Positions 34,508 to 47,000 of a DNA stretch of 64,000 nt are shown here, one piece after another (the first letter of the stretch is position 1; each line of letters opens with the position of its first letter). Position numbers and translations under genes: made by a program. Where the stretch lies: assembly GCA_021464415.1 (NCBI GenBank), contig CM038467.1, positions 18,625,127-18,689,126 on the forward strand, written 5' to 3'. The DNA is from Lonicera japonica. Its lineage: Eukaryota > Streptophyta > Magnoliopsida > Dipsacales > Caprifoliaceae. The notes beneath the pieces are model-generated. The model had not been told where the DNA came from. It saw nothing but the letters and a program-made list of their open reading frames with translations, and ran no database searches.

Positions 34508-36110
34508 TTTGATTTGCATTGCTTTATAACATTTTCAAATGCTAATTATTAGGTACCAGTATTAAACTAATTAATAAAAAGAAGAGTTAAACATTTGAAA
34601 TGTTAGCCTATATAAATATAGAGAATCTCTCAAACAATTTGAAGTATTATGTTTGTTTTATTCTTTAAAGTAATTTATTTTGACTTGCAACTCTATTTAC
34701 AATAAAATTTATCATGGCCAAACCGGTGGCCAATGATCTATATAATATAATTCATATTCAATAACCAACTTTGTAAACAAAATTATTGGTTGATGCAAAG
34801 ATAATTTCTTATAAAACACACTTGGAGGTGCTTTTTTTAACAACTTGAATTTGAAAGTTATTTTATGACACATAAGAAACATGCTAATGATCATATATTA
34901 TCTAATTTATATTTGTATTTGAGATATTCTATTAACTAATAAGACATTACTTGAATCGTGTATATTGAATGTGTGTGTAATAATAATAAATTATTAAATA
35001 GTGATTTACAAAAACATTACTGTTGTTAATTTATTTATAATATTAACTTAATCCTGAACATGCCCCACCTTTTTTTTTTTCGATGATTGCCGTCGTTAGT
35101 CTATATTATAAAAAAAACTAAGTTTGATCACACTTACTTTTTAAAAATCATTTAATCTAAAGGAACACATTCAATATAATTGTTATATAATCAATTTAAG
35201 ACCTCAAATGTGGTATCTCCTCCCATTCAAATATCAAATCAATAATATACGTAGTCACACTCAAATCTCTACTCTTTTACATACTCTCTCTTGGAAACAT
35301 TTTAATAAAAGAACTGTCAAATGCCTTTCATTAAAATTCAAATTTCAATAAATTTTAAAATCTACTGATCCATATCTATAAAAGAAGAGTAATTGTGAAT
35401 ACAAAATTGTAAGAAAAACTTCCTGAAAAATTATTATCACATTTACGTCTAATTTTGAAAATTATAGAAGCATTCAAATTCAAATGACTTTAATTTACTC
35501 ATAAATCACAAGATTTTTATATGTTGCAATATATATTATATAATGGGTTAACTACGTGGATAAGATGGCTAATGAGTCAAAATATATAATTGCTGGTTCA
35601 ATATTCGGAACTTTTGTAATATAATTTTTTTATAGGCGTTGGACTCTTTTTTTTTTATTATCGCACAATAATTATTAATTTCCCGTTAATATTATTGTAC
35701 TTTTTTTTAGTGTATTCTTATTTTTAATTTTTAATTTTAATTTTTTTATTTAATTATACCGTTCAGTACCGACTATACCTAACTGATTATAAAATTCATG
35801 TGCTACTGAATGGGGTTATTTTAATTATTTTATTCTGTGTGATTTTTGGGACAGATCTTTGTATAATTCCGGATATGGTTTGGGATAATGGTACACTCCC
35901 ACCGATTAGCATACCCGTTCTTCACTAACTCGGGTTAAAATTGAGCGGAGGGATATTTCTTTAGGTGGAGCCCCCAGTCACTTGGGACCGTTAATATCGA
36001 TAGTCGATAATATCGAGGTGACTAGATATTTTTATGCATGTATAAATATCAGCCCACTTAAATTACGGATATACCCTTGTGACGTCGTCCTTGTACGTGC
36101 GTACCTTTTT
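34508..36110. other. AT-rich intergenic DNA
   Basis: No gene. A short stretch at about 35940-36110 precedes the RNase H pseudogene and may be its 3' extension. Confidence 0.45.
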
Positions 36111-37357
36111 GAAGCGGCACAGCTAAATGCGCAAGCTCATTGGCTGCCACATTGGTCTCCTGGGAGACAAAGCGAAGAGAAGATTCGCTTCAACATAAGA
36201 AAGATCTAATATCTAACACCGCAGCCCGATCAATCCAAGGCGAATCCAAACAATCTAAATTGCACCACTCCACCATGGATGAATTATCACTCTCTAAAAT
36301 GGCATTGCAAATAGCAGCTTTATTGCAAAAAATACAGGCCTCTTTAATAATTAAAGTTTCCACCAAGAACACTGAAAAAATTGATAAAGTGATTACCGAT
36401 AAAGGTGTTTTCAATTTCAATTAAGTTTGAAAATAAAATACTCTAAATTTAAATTAAATATAAAAATTTGATTTCGGCTCAGTGCGGTTTCGGTTTATAA
36501 ATTTTTGAAACTTAAACTTGAATCAAACTTTTTGAATAGGTTTTATTTGTTTTTAACATTTTTTTAAACAAATTTAACATAACGATGAAATGCTAATAGC
36601 AATGTAAAATTGATTCATATTAAAATTAAAGCAATCATATAAATACCATGTTTTATATTTAGTTACTATTTTATTTTTATATTACAAAAATAAAACACAT
36701 GAAATAAAATGATAAATTATTTTGTCATCGTATATGTGATAAAAAAAAATCTTAATATCGTGTAGTTAATTCAATAATAAGGGTACGCATTCATGACTTT
36801 TTTTTAAGATGGTCACAATATGTAATTAATAAGAAACATATTCTTATAAAATGCCATATTTTTTGTATTACAGTATAATTAGTGTGTGCCCTTATAATAT
36901 ATGTTAACATTTTTTATTTTCTCATACATAATTCGGTTCAGTTCGGTTCGGTTCGTTTTGAACTAACTTACTTCAAACCCAAACTAAATATATTCGGTTT
37001 CAGTTTGGTTTTTTCGTTTTCAATTTCGTTTTTTTTTTCAGTTCGAGGTTTTATGAATCCGAATCAGTTCACTCCGTTCGGTCAATTTTTGAATTAAACT
37101 TAACACCCCTAATTACCGAAGCATTCAAGATTGATTCCAGAGGAATCTCTGATAATAAAGCGTAAAGCACCAGCTGAAGACTTGAGAGTTGCATCACAGA
37201 TAATTTTTACATGGTCTCGAGGGTGAGGAGACTATCTAATATTTATATCCACGAGGCCAACTTGATGTGCCACAAAAAGCAAGGCACCTGATTTGACTTC
37301 TGCATACTCGAACGCCATTGAAAGAGCAAGCTCGGCAACTCGACTGGGAAAGAAAGC
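36111..37357 (-). pseudogene. RNase H-like pseudogene split by a hAT element
   Basis: Read leftwards from about 37357, the minus strand encodes HVKIICDATLKSSAG and IIRDSSGI, the first strand of a type-1 RNase H-like (RVT_3) domain with its catalytic Asp. After the 712-bp insertion it continues with EACIFCNKAAICNAILESDN and MVEWCNLD, then DRAAVLDIRS, and in another frame TNVAANELAHLAV, the final RNase H motif. A TAG stop precedes HVKII, where a Trp codon is expected (TAG then SPHPRDHVKI), and at least one frameshift lies near 36185. Such domains occur in plant non-LTR retrotransposons and in single-domain host genes. Damage and the insertion make this a pseudogene. The insertion point falls exactly between the two halves of homology. 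Confidence 0.75.
36400..37111. mobile_element. hAT-like element inserted in the RNase H pseudogene
   Basis: An exact 8-bp duplication attaccga flanks it (36392-36399 and 37112-37119). The ends are TAAAGGTGTTTTCAATT and, inverted, TAGGGGTGTTAAGTTTAATT. Near the right end lies a cggttcggttcggtt block. No transposase. Confidence 0.88.
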
Positions 37358-37492
37358 TACATTCTTTTTCCTTTTTTAAGCCCGGAGAATATAAGTTTCA
37401 AGTAAGATTGAAAATAGTTAAAAGGTAAAAATGTTTAATTTCAAGTAAAGAATAGGTACTCAAATATTAAAAAATATATATAACATCATTAC

Positions 37493-39263
37493 TAGAGGTG
37501 TGCGGGTCGATCAACCGACCTGTGGGATTAAAATATAGACCAGACCGACATTCTCGGTACTCAAGAAATGCAGACCGAAAACCAAACCGAATAGAGCATA
37601 AACCATCGAATTCGGACTGCATCGGTCTCGGTCGGAGGCACAAATCGATTTAGGAAAAAATAAAATAAAAAAATAAAGTTTAGAAATGAACAAAAGAACA
37701 ACAATAAGATATAATATCAACAAATATATCTCTATATATATACAAATCTCACTCTTCTTAAAGAAATATCGATACATGCACATATATATACATATTGTTT
37801 GTGCTAGATCCAAAAAAATAGCAAAGATATGCGTAGATTAAAAAAATTCATCTAAAAATTTATGAATAACAGTGAAAACTCATCTGAACATACATGTATA
37901 TATGTGTGCATATATGTATATACATGTGTGTATATATAGTGATACATAGAGAGAAAACTCATCTTAAGTTTTTTGAGTACGAAAAAGCCATCAAATTCCA
38001 GTTTCAAATAATACCCATCAACATTTTCGAGTTTCTTATGATTTGCCGGAAGATTTGAAGACGAATTTAAAGATATTTCATAGAGAGACTAAGGTGGCGT
38101 TTGATAAAATATCTGAAAACTGAAACTAAAAAAATTGTTTATTTACTTCTGAAAAATAGTATCTAAAAAAATGTTATTTGTTTGAATATAACACATCTGA
38201 AAACTGAATTTTTGTTAATATGACAATTTTACCCTTATTAGTGTATTAATGAGTACTGAAGCCTTAGAATATTTCTTCTTTCTCTATCTCTCACTTTCTA
38301 TCTCCACTACATCGCCATCGTAAATGACATATTTCTTCAAAAGATTGGCCAAATCTACACCCGGCCGCATTCTCTGAATCATTTCGAAGCCAGTACAAGT
38401 CTGCTTCCACTAATTTTGGACCTTTCGGTGCTATTGTTGCCATTTCTGGTGGAATTTCTTACCTTTGTTGTTTTGATTCCCCAAATTTGGTAACTAATTT
38501 CTCATATATTTTTCCTTTGATTTCCTTTCGATTTAATTCATCCTAAATGCAATTAGAAACAGAACAAACATGGATTCATTATTCTTTTTTTGGAAACAAT
38601 ACGTATGTTGCCATCTCGATAACGACATCTGGGGTGGCAATTGTGGCAGTGGCAACACTGTTGGTGGTGGTGGTGGTGGGTATAGTGGGGTTGTTGTCGG
38701 AGTTCTTGCTTTCATTGTTAGAGGAGTTGTTCTTGCAGCATGAGAAAGAAGGTGGACATCAGGAACACGAAGGGGACAATGAGGGTAACATAGGTATTTT
38801 AAGTGGTTAATTTTTAGATTTCAGTTTTAAGTGGCAAATTTTCCACTTAAAATTTTTGATGAAAATTTTCAATTTTAAGTGATAAAAATTAAGTTTTCGG
38901 ATTTAAGTTTTGACAAACAAACAACTTCCAAACCACTGAAACCCTAAAAGTGGGTTTCCTCTCTCATCTTTAAGAATAAATGTTTTCTTTTATGAGCAAT
39001 TGATTTGCTTCTAATCAACGTCTGTCATCACATCAATTAAAAGCAATCCATGTGAAGGTAAATACACCAATTAAATATCTTATATTCAGTCGTTTTTACC
39101 CGTTTTTTTTAAAGAAGACAGAGGACCGGACCGAAGGTCTTCTATCCAACAATTTTAAAACCGGACCGGATCGTACTATAAGTAAAAACCGAAAAAAACC
39201 CCCCGCCATTTTGGTTCGGTTCGGTCGGTCTAATCGATCCGATTCGGTTTTTGCATACCCATA
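37493..39263. mobile_element. hAT-like element (1.77 kb)
   Basis: An exact 8-bp duplication atcattac flanks it (37485-37492 and 39264-39271). The ends are TAGAGGTGTGCGGG and, inverted, TATGGGTATGCAAA, with ccgaccg/cggtcgg-rich blocks inside both ends. No transposase frame. A second element appears to be nested at 38093-38934. Confidence 0.82.
38093..38934. mobile_element. Probable MITE nested in the preceding hAT element
   Basis: The left end is GGTGGCGTTTGATAAAATAT with ctgaaaactgaa following. The inverted right end contains TTTGTCAAAACTTAAATC with ccgaaaactt following, so the ends are similar in inverted form. No duplication could be fixed. The 87-codon frame inside (38547-38810) is a Val-rich low-complexity run that I do not accept as a gene. 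Confidence 0.45.
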
Positions 39264-39271
39264 ATCATTAC

Positions 39272-40670
39272 ATAAATATATATATATATATATTTCACCT
39301 AAAATATAAATACAATCACGCACATTTAAATGTATTTCTTAAAATTGATTTGGGTATAATTTAAACATTTCACACCTTAATTATATTCTAGCTGTTAAAC
39401 ATACCCTCAATTCAATCGTAAAAATGCAGATTCAAAACATGAATATAAGAAGAATTAGTTTAATTAATTAATAGGGTTAGTCTAGTAGCTTCTCCACCGT
39501 TACGTTTTTATTGGAGAACAATTTATTTAGCCGATAGATTTTAAATTTGTCAACGCGAATTAGTTTTACATCCAATATGATGTGGGGATATTCAGTGAAA
39601 AACAAGAGAGAGGGATTAAAATGGACGTCTATATACTTTTTGTAATTTCTTTACCTTTACAAGTTATAACAAGTCTTATTTTACTCTTCGATAAATGTAA
39701 GGATTATTTTGGCTTTAATATTCCTTTCTTGTATCTTCATAAAGCATTCATATTTTCGGGAAAAAAATTGTATTACTAACAAGTATTTTAATTTAGTAAT
39801 ATTTAAATGTTAGTATGCTTAAATATGTTTGAGGAATTGTTTCAAATATCTTATGGTATGTCATACGAGAGTGGAAGACACACTAATCGTAACCAATAAA
39901 AAAAATGTTTGCAAAATTACTAAAGTTCTGGTTTGTGGGGTGGGTTTTGGGGGATTTGAGAATTTGATAAAATCATTATACAATTTTTTTTTTTTTTATA
40001 TGCATATTGGCTTACTAGGAACCTTATTATTGTTAAAAATTTGGAAACCTCCTACTGATTTCTGTCAAGGTTGAACACAACCTTTATGTGTATTTGTGTA
40101 TTAGATGATAAAATATTCAGTATAACAGTCGTAAAGATACACATGTTATTACAAATTCAATTAAAATACAAGAAATCAATAACTTATGTGGTTGAGGAGA
40201 AAGAAATGAACACTTTATTGCAATCTGATTAGATATGTAATAACATGTGTCGTTATAACTGTTGTATTGAATATTTTTTCGTATAGGAGATGTATATATA
40301 TATTAAAAAAGGAAAAAAAAAAAAAAAAAAGACCTTTCATGCAGATGACATGGTGCAGTATTTTGTTATTATTATTATTATGTCAAACGTGTTGGGCCTC
40401 TTGTATCCAATTTCGTACCACGCTGAGCAAAAGTCCTTGGATTAGCTTATTCAACCCATTCGTGCCAGGCTTGTTATTAGTGTAAAGGGCCAACCATCCT
40501 GGCCTAAAAGTTATAAATTAAATCACTGCACAAATGTAGACTTCCCAGATTTTTGTTTTTCCCTTTTTACAACTCGTATATAGGAAATTGAAGAAAAAAT
40601 TGTGCAGTCCAGGCGAAAAAAAAAGAAGCTGTAGAAAGGTACTAATCTTAGGTTTGACACTTAGGCCTCG
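39272..40670. other. AT-rich intergenic DNA
   Basis: No gene or clear element boundary. The open frames are short and Leu/Ile/Phe-rich. Confidence 0.5.
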
Positions 40671-40673
40671 TTT

Positions 40674-41174
40674 GATTCAGGTATTAAGATCAGTGGGATT
40701 AATATTACTAATATTAATAGTACTGAACTATTAATCTTGGTATTAATTTAATACCAATGCCATATTTGATTCATGCAGTATTAATACTGAGATATCTTAT
40801 GTTAATGTTAATACCATATTTGGTTATGTAACTCGTATACGGAATTATATTTTGGAATAACAAAAAAAATGATGATTATTATTATTATTAGGATAAAATA
40901 CCCTAATAGTAGTAGTAGAAGTAGTAGTAGTAATGACATTTTTGAAAATATTATAGTAGTAATGTCATTTTTTGAAATTATATGGTCCATTTTTCTTAAT
41001 CCCGGATAAACAATACCATCCCTCCCGATATTAAATTATACCACAAAGAATGGTATTAATTTAGTTCCGGTATTAGTAATCCCAGCACATTTGTGCGAAC
41101 CAAACAAGGTATTATAAAAAAAAGTGGTATTAATAATCCCATCAAACTTTTTAATATCCGAATCAAACGAGGCC
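40674..41174. mobile_element. Tourist-like (PIF/Harbinger) MITE (501 bp)
   Basis: Inverted ends GGCCTCGTTTGATTCAGGTA and GGCCTCGTTTGATTCGGATA, with TTA duplicated on both sides (40671-40673 and 41175-41177). The interior holds many ggtattaat words and a tag/gta trinucleotide run near 40908-40932. Confidence 0.92.
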
Positions 41175-41211
41175 TTATTGTTTACACTAAACTGTAGTTA
41201 AATATGATAAT

Positions 41212-42548
41212 TAGGAGCGGCTTTGGTACAAAACCGTACCATACTGAGTGTATCGTGTATTGTACCGAAAATTTGGTACACCAAAATTCATTATCATTGC
41301 CATACCAAATTTTCGGTATACTGAAGTTCAGTATACCAAAATATTGGTATGGTACTGTGTAGTACAATACATTACTAAAAAATCAATCATAAAAAAAATA
41401 CCTGAAAGTTAACAGTCAAAAGTGAGCATTGTTGGCTAAAATAAAATAATTAAGTTATTTTTACTTACCGTTAATTAAGTTTTGGCAATCAATTGTTCCA
41501 AAAATACTAAATCATGTAGAAATATTATTACATTATAAATCATGGTACGGTACATTACCAAAAAAATTATTATTGTTACTAACTTAACTCAGTTTATTGA
41601 GTTTCAAGAAAAGTTCGAACACAAACAGCAAAAAATTCCCTAGGAAATCAATTTAAAGGATTGATTCCACTAAAAATACATTGACAAAAAAATGATAGAA
41701 ATAAAATACAGTGGATGGTTTCACTTCGATGAAAAAAAGCAAAAATATATATAATGAAAATTGTTACTAATAAACTGTAATTTTATTATTGTTACTAACA
41801 AACTGTTAATTATTTTTCATTTCTTTTCATACTCTAACAATCTATATAAATACACATATATATAAATATATATAAAAATGGAAAAAAAAACAAACAAGCT
41901 GAAATTACTAAAAACAAGTAGCTAATAGACTTGTTAAAATAAAATTGTACACTTGCAAGACAACCAAGAGGAAAGCTGTTATACACAGAGACACGAGCCA
42001 ACAAAAAAAAAAGAAAAAGAATAGCTTTGGAGGAAACTTGTGGCTTTTAAAAGGCCATCCATGAACTTGGACAATACAAAAAAACAATTGCAGTAGAATC
42101 TTAAGCAAACCAAGAATTGATATATAAATACACAGAGCAAAAGTATATATATATATATATATATTCTAAAAGTATATATGATCAATTCAAGTCCTAGATA
42201 ATTTTATCATTATTACTAACAAACTGTTAATTATTTTTCATACTCTAACAATCTATACACAAATATATAAATAGATAAATATAAATATATATATACACAC
42301 ACATAGATATATAAATTTTGGTATTATTTTAGTATTTTATATAATGGCACAATTGGTACGGTATACCATGGTAATACCAAAATTTCGGTATAGTATGGTA
42401 TATCGTCGGTAATGAGTTTGAGTATCGGTACCGTGCCAAAATAATTCGGTATGGTACAATAATCGGTATTATACCATTACCAAATTTTAGTATATTTTGA
42501 TAATGGTTCGGATTGGTACGGTATAAGTGGTATATTTTCGCACCCCTA
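41212..42548. mobile_element. hAT-like element (1.34 kb)
   Basis: An exact 8-bp duplication atgataat flanks it (41204-41211 and 42549-42556). The ends are TAGGAGCGGCTTTGGTAC and, inverted, TAGGGGTGCGAAAATATACC, with ggtacggtac-type words at both ends. Internally a block with actaacaaactgttaattat is present twice (near 41798 and 42216). No transposase. Confidence 0.85.
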
Positions 42549-42556
42549 ATGATAAT

Positions 42557-43214
42557 ATGGTCTGGCTTTGTAATAATAACATAGAAATCGATCAAAGATC
42601 TGTAGCTAATTATCTTCGGTTTACTAGTACTATAAATGAGGCTTGTAATTTCAAGTTTCTTACGTTCACAAGTAAAAAGTGGTTGAAAGAATAATTGAAC
42701 GAGGGATAAGGTAGCCAAAGAATTCAAACAACATCTACTAGTTAATTTGATTAGTAATCAGGGTAGGTTATTTACAAGGCAGATTGCAAGCAATCCCCTA
42801 AATTGTCACTCTAGTTGCGAATACCCCTTTAACTATTGATTGTGCAAAAAGAAGTAGCTCATCTAGCAATTTCAAAATCAAACTAGCATTTGGTTTCCTT
42901 TTACAGGACTAATTGTTAATTAAGCATTATTTAAGTTTCAGTTTCAACAAAGATCCTTACAAACCAAATTTAATATATTTTCTCAGTGGTGTGTCGTTAT
43001 TAAGCTTCTTTCATTTTCTCAAATTCTTTGTTAAGAACAATTTTAGTGTGAGGAAATTGTCAACATATACTGCACGCAAATAATTATTTTATCGATCAAT
43101 AATACTATAATGTCAACTATTTTTATTCCTTTCCTTGGGTAATGAGAATTATGGTACTATCCAAAAGCTTTATTTTAACTGACATCGACTATCACATTCA
43201 ATTTGTGATGTTAC
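42557..43214. other. Intergenic DNA, no gene seen
   Basis: No frame or element boundary recognised. Confidence 0.5.
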
Positions 43215-44073
43215 GGCGTGTTTGTCGAGCGGGATTAAAAGTAGGATTATATTAATTAAAACTATCCGTATTTGTTGTCGAAAATGATAGGATAAATAAA
43301 TTCTATCATGTGTTTGGCGCAAGAGTGGATATGATATTTTAATCTTATCCTGCATTTGGTGCAACACGAGACTGAATTGCACTCATGATTAATTATCATT
43401 TTATTCATTTAGAACCGGATAAATATGTACCACCCCTATAGGTGGTATTATTTTATCCCATAATTGCCGGATAACAAAATAAATATAAAAAGAATTTTTT
43501 TTTATTTTGATATTTTTCTTTACCACTTTTATAAATGAAAATTTCCAACCACCCAAAATCATAGTAACTTTACTAATAAAACTCATTTCTTGTATAATAT
43601 GGTATTTTTATCTATTTTTTTTATTAAATGAAGGTATTTATAATAAACTTTAATTTTAAAAAAAATGGTAATATTAAAATTTGAAACTGTATTTAATGCA
43701 TAATTTGTATATATTGTATATAATATAGAACTTTTCTCCCGAAGGATTTGTTTACGAAACTTATTTATAAATAGGAGAATTGCGTAAGTTAAAAAATAAT
43801 TTGTGGAGAACAATTAAAATTGCATATATTTTTAAAAGAAAAGCAAGTTGTATTATATAATATCTGAACTTGTAATATGAAACTCCATCAAATGCAAAAT
43901 TTATTAAATCTTTATCCGATTAGTCCTTATCCTGTCCGATCCCGCTTAATCGGTATTCGACTAATTCCTTTCCTCTCATATTCTACATAATTCCTATCCG
44001 GCTAATTCCGATTCTTATTATATCCAGCATTTATCCTATTATATCCTATTTCTTTATCCTGTACGCCAAACAC
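43215..44073. mobile_element. Probable nonautonomous TIR element
   Basis: The left end GGCGTGTTTGTCGAGCGGGA and the inverted right end GTGTTTGGCGTACAGGATAA share GTGTTTG.CG, and both are followed by taggata-type repeats. No convincing target duplication, so the boundaries are approximate. Confidence 0.5.
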
Positions 44074-47000
44074 AAGAATTGATTGGATTCATTTTCCTTC
44101 TCGTAGTATTTTTAATATTTCGACTTTCTTTTCCAAATATCTTTTTTTTTACCTTACAAATAAAACTCTTTGTTCCCCTTCCATAATTCTCAAATTAAAA
44201 GTACTTGTGAATTATACATAATATCTTACTTTTTGTTATAACTTTACACTTGCAAGTTTTACGGAAATAATTTTTTTTTCTATCTCAAATTGAGTACTCC
44301 TTTTCACTTTTTACAATTTTTAAGGAAAACACTAATTTCAATAAAAATTCAAAAAAAATATAAAAATTTAATCGGCTCTGAAGTTTGAACAATAAATCTT
44401 AGCTATAACTGTAAATTGGATAGATTCTTTTTCTTTTGTACCTGCTTGATTGATTATATTAAAAAATAAAATAAAATTTGTATTTGTATTTGAAATTTGG
44501 AAGGGTTTTTACAACAGATCACACACATGATAGTCTAATCATTAACAGGTTTCTTGAGATCACGCTCTAATATATATATACATATATGCCACTTTATTTA
44601 ACATTAATGCTGTTATTAATCATTAGATTAAGTGAAGAAGTACATAAAGCAAATTATACAGATACTCCCCTTAGTAGTTAGTGGCATTTGTTTATTTTAA
44701 TTGTATTTTTTAAAAAATGCTTCTTCCTTAATAAATAACTTAAGCATGTGGATTGCATGTTCTTCTGATCCATAAGATCCCTGAATATTCTAATACTCAT
44801 CTCTGTTTATTGTAAGGAACCTAAAAAGCCAAAGCCCAAAAGCAACATTAGTTCCTCCTTTTAATTTTGTCCTTTTTTTTTTGTTTTTAATGTGATTCGG
44901 GTGCAAATTATTCGCCTAGAGTTGCTATTTAATATTGTGAGCTTTAATCGCAATGTGTCGTGTAATTGGCAATATGTATTTTAATTATGTGAAATATTAA
45001 ATATTAATCGGATAATTAATCCTGCAATGCAAGAGTTCGCCTGTTAGAAGCAATTGTTACTAAGAACAACTTATTTTCACAACAAGAATTAATCACATCT
45101 TAATGCAAATGTAGAGACACCTTGTGTCAAAGATAAAAAAATATGTATATTATAAGCTTGACAAATTAAAAATTAATTAAGTTACAAAATATATTATGCA
45201 GAGCTCAACTAGATAGATTATTTATTTGTGTATTTATTTTAAGTTGGACTAAGTTCAACTGAAATAATTTAGAGAGTTGATCAAATTTGTGTGCACGTTG
45301 ACAAATAATTGTAAGTGAGCAACATTTTAAATTTCAGACTTATTGAATAGAGCCTACCTAATCCATTTTAGAATAAGTATTAAGAAGGTACTGAATTATT
45401 GTGAGTTGTAAGCATTTCTTGAAGTATTTTTAATTTTTGAACAAAATTTTACTAATAATTTCTAAAATATATATACGTGGTTTTGAACGACCTTTGTCTG
45501 ATTAATTCTTCAGAAGTTTATGCACTGCACTAATTTTTAGTTTAAAAGTTGTTCTTTTTACAAAATTGTTCATAGATGTTATAGACACGAATTACGTTAA
45601 ACAGATTGAATTGACATATATCCATATCCGATTTGTTAATGAAAGGCCTAACGCGTTCGAGTCGAGTCTGGATATACGGATAAAAAATCTCAATCCTTAT
45701 CCGAATAAATAGATCGGGTTTGGGTCGAATTCAGGTACAAATTCGATCCATTAACATGCCTAGCTAGTCATAATTCAATTCAGTTCAATTTAATCCTCCC
45801 TCCAAATGTAGATACATGTTGGTATGTGTATGTATTTCGAGTTAATACAACAAATAGATATATCTTTTCATGAGAAGAAAGGGAAGAATTTCACCAATAT
45901 TCAACAAGTAACTAGCTGTTAGTTAGTACAAAAGGTTCTTTTGAGTTTGAGTCTTATAAATTCTAAAATAAAAACCAAAATTGAAACAGTAAAATTTGGT
46001 TGATTTCGAGTCTCCACAATTTCTACCGTGAGCAAAATTGAATACACCCTTATATATACATAACAGATATTTTGAACTTTTATACTAATGCATTTTGAAA
46101 ATATTAAAATCTTGCATGATTAAAGTATAAAAATTGATGATATAACGAAGATATTTATACACTAATTCAACCTACGCACCCTCAGGATCCGCGATGACAG
46201 CGATAGGTTGTGGTTACAATGAACTAATCCTGGAAATGAAGGTGAAAGTATTTATTGCACCAATTAAATGAGTCCTTATAAAGAAATAAAGCGGTCCACC
46301 TATATATCAATTAATAAAACACAAAAAAAAAGAGTAAAATTTGTTTATTTATATAATTAGTAGCTAAAATTTGCATGTTCTCAGTTGTTTGTCTTTAAAT
46401 CTAACAGTTGAAAATATTTCGAAGGATATTCAATAATTGTTTCCATATTATATTGAAATTCTAATTTATTTCTATATTAATTAACTATAACTAATTATTA
46501 ATAAATGACAAAGAATTTTAATATATTGTCAATTAATGATGGACGAATATTAAATATGAAAAATTAGGCTACTTATATATCCCAATAAATTTGAAAATCT
46601 TCTCAAAAAAAAATGAAAATATTTCTAAGAATATCTAATTATAGTTGTTTTTATATTGCATCAAAATTCTAATTTCTTTCCATATTAATTAACTCTTAAT
46701 TAGCTATTAATAAATCATAATTTGTTTAATATATTGTTAATTGTAGGGTCGTAAACCTTTTAACTAACTATTAAAGATCAATTTCTTATATTAACTCATT
46801 TGATCCATCCGTTGCGATTTAAATATAATATATATTTTTTTTAAAATATAATTATAATATCATAATTACAACGTGTTGGGATGGGTTGAGACATAATAGA
46901 TTGAGTTTGAACATATGCATATGGAAAATTGTCGTGGTTCATATTTTCAAAACAAAGCATGCACCTATTGAGTCGGTTTCTTTTCTAATTAGTGTCTCGT

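Noticed and set aside
38547..38810. 87-codon Val-rich frame resembling a membrane protein
   Set aside because: Lies within a nonautonomous TIR element and derives from a GGTGGT-type run.
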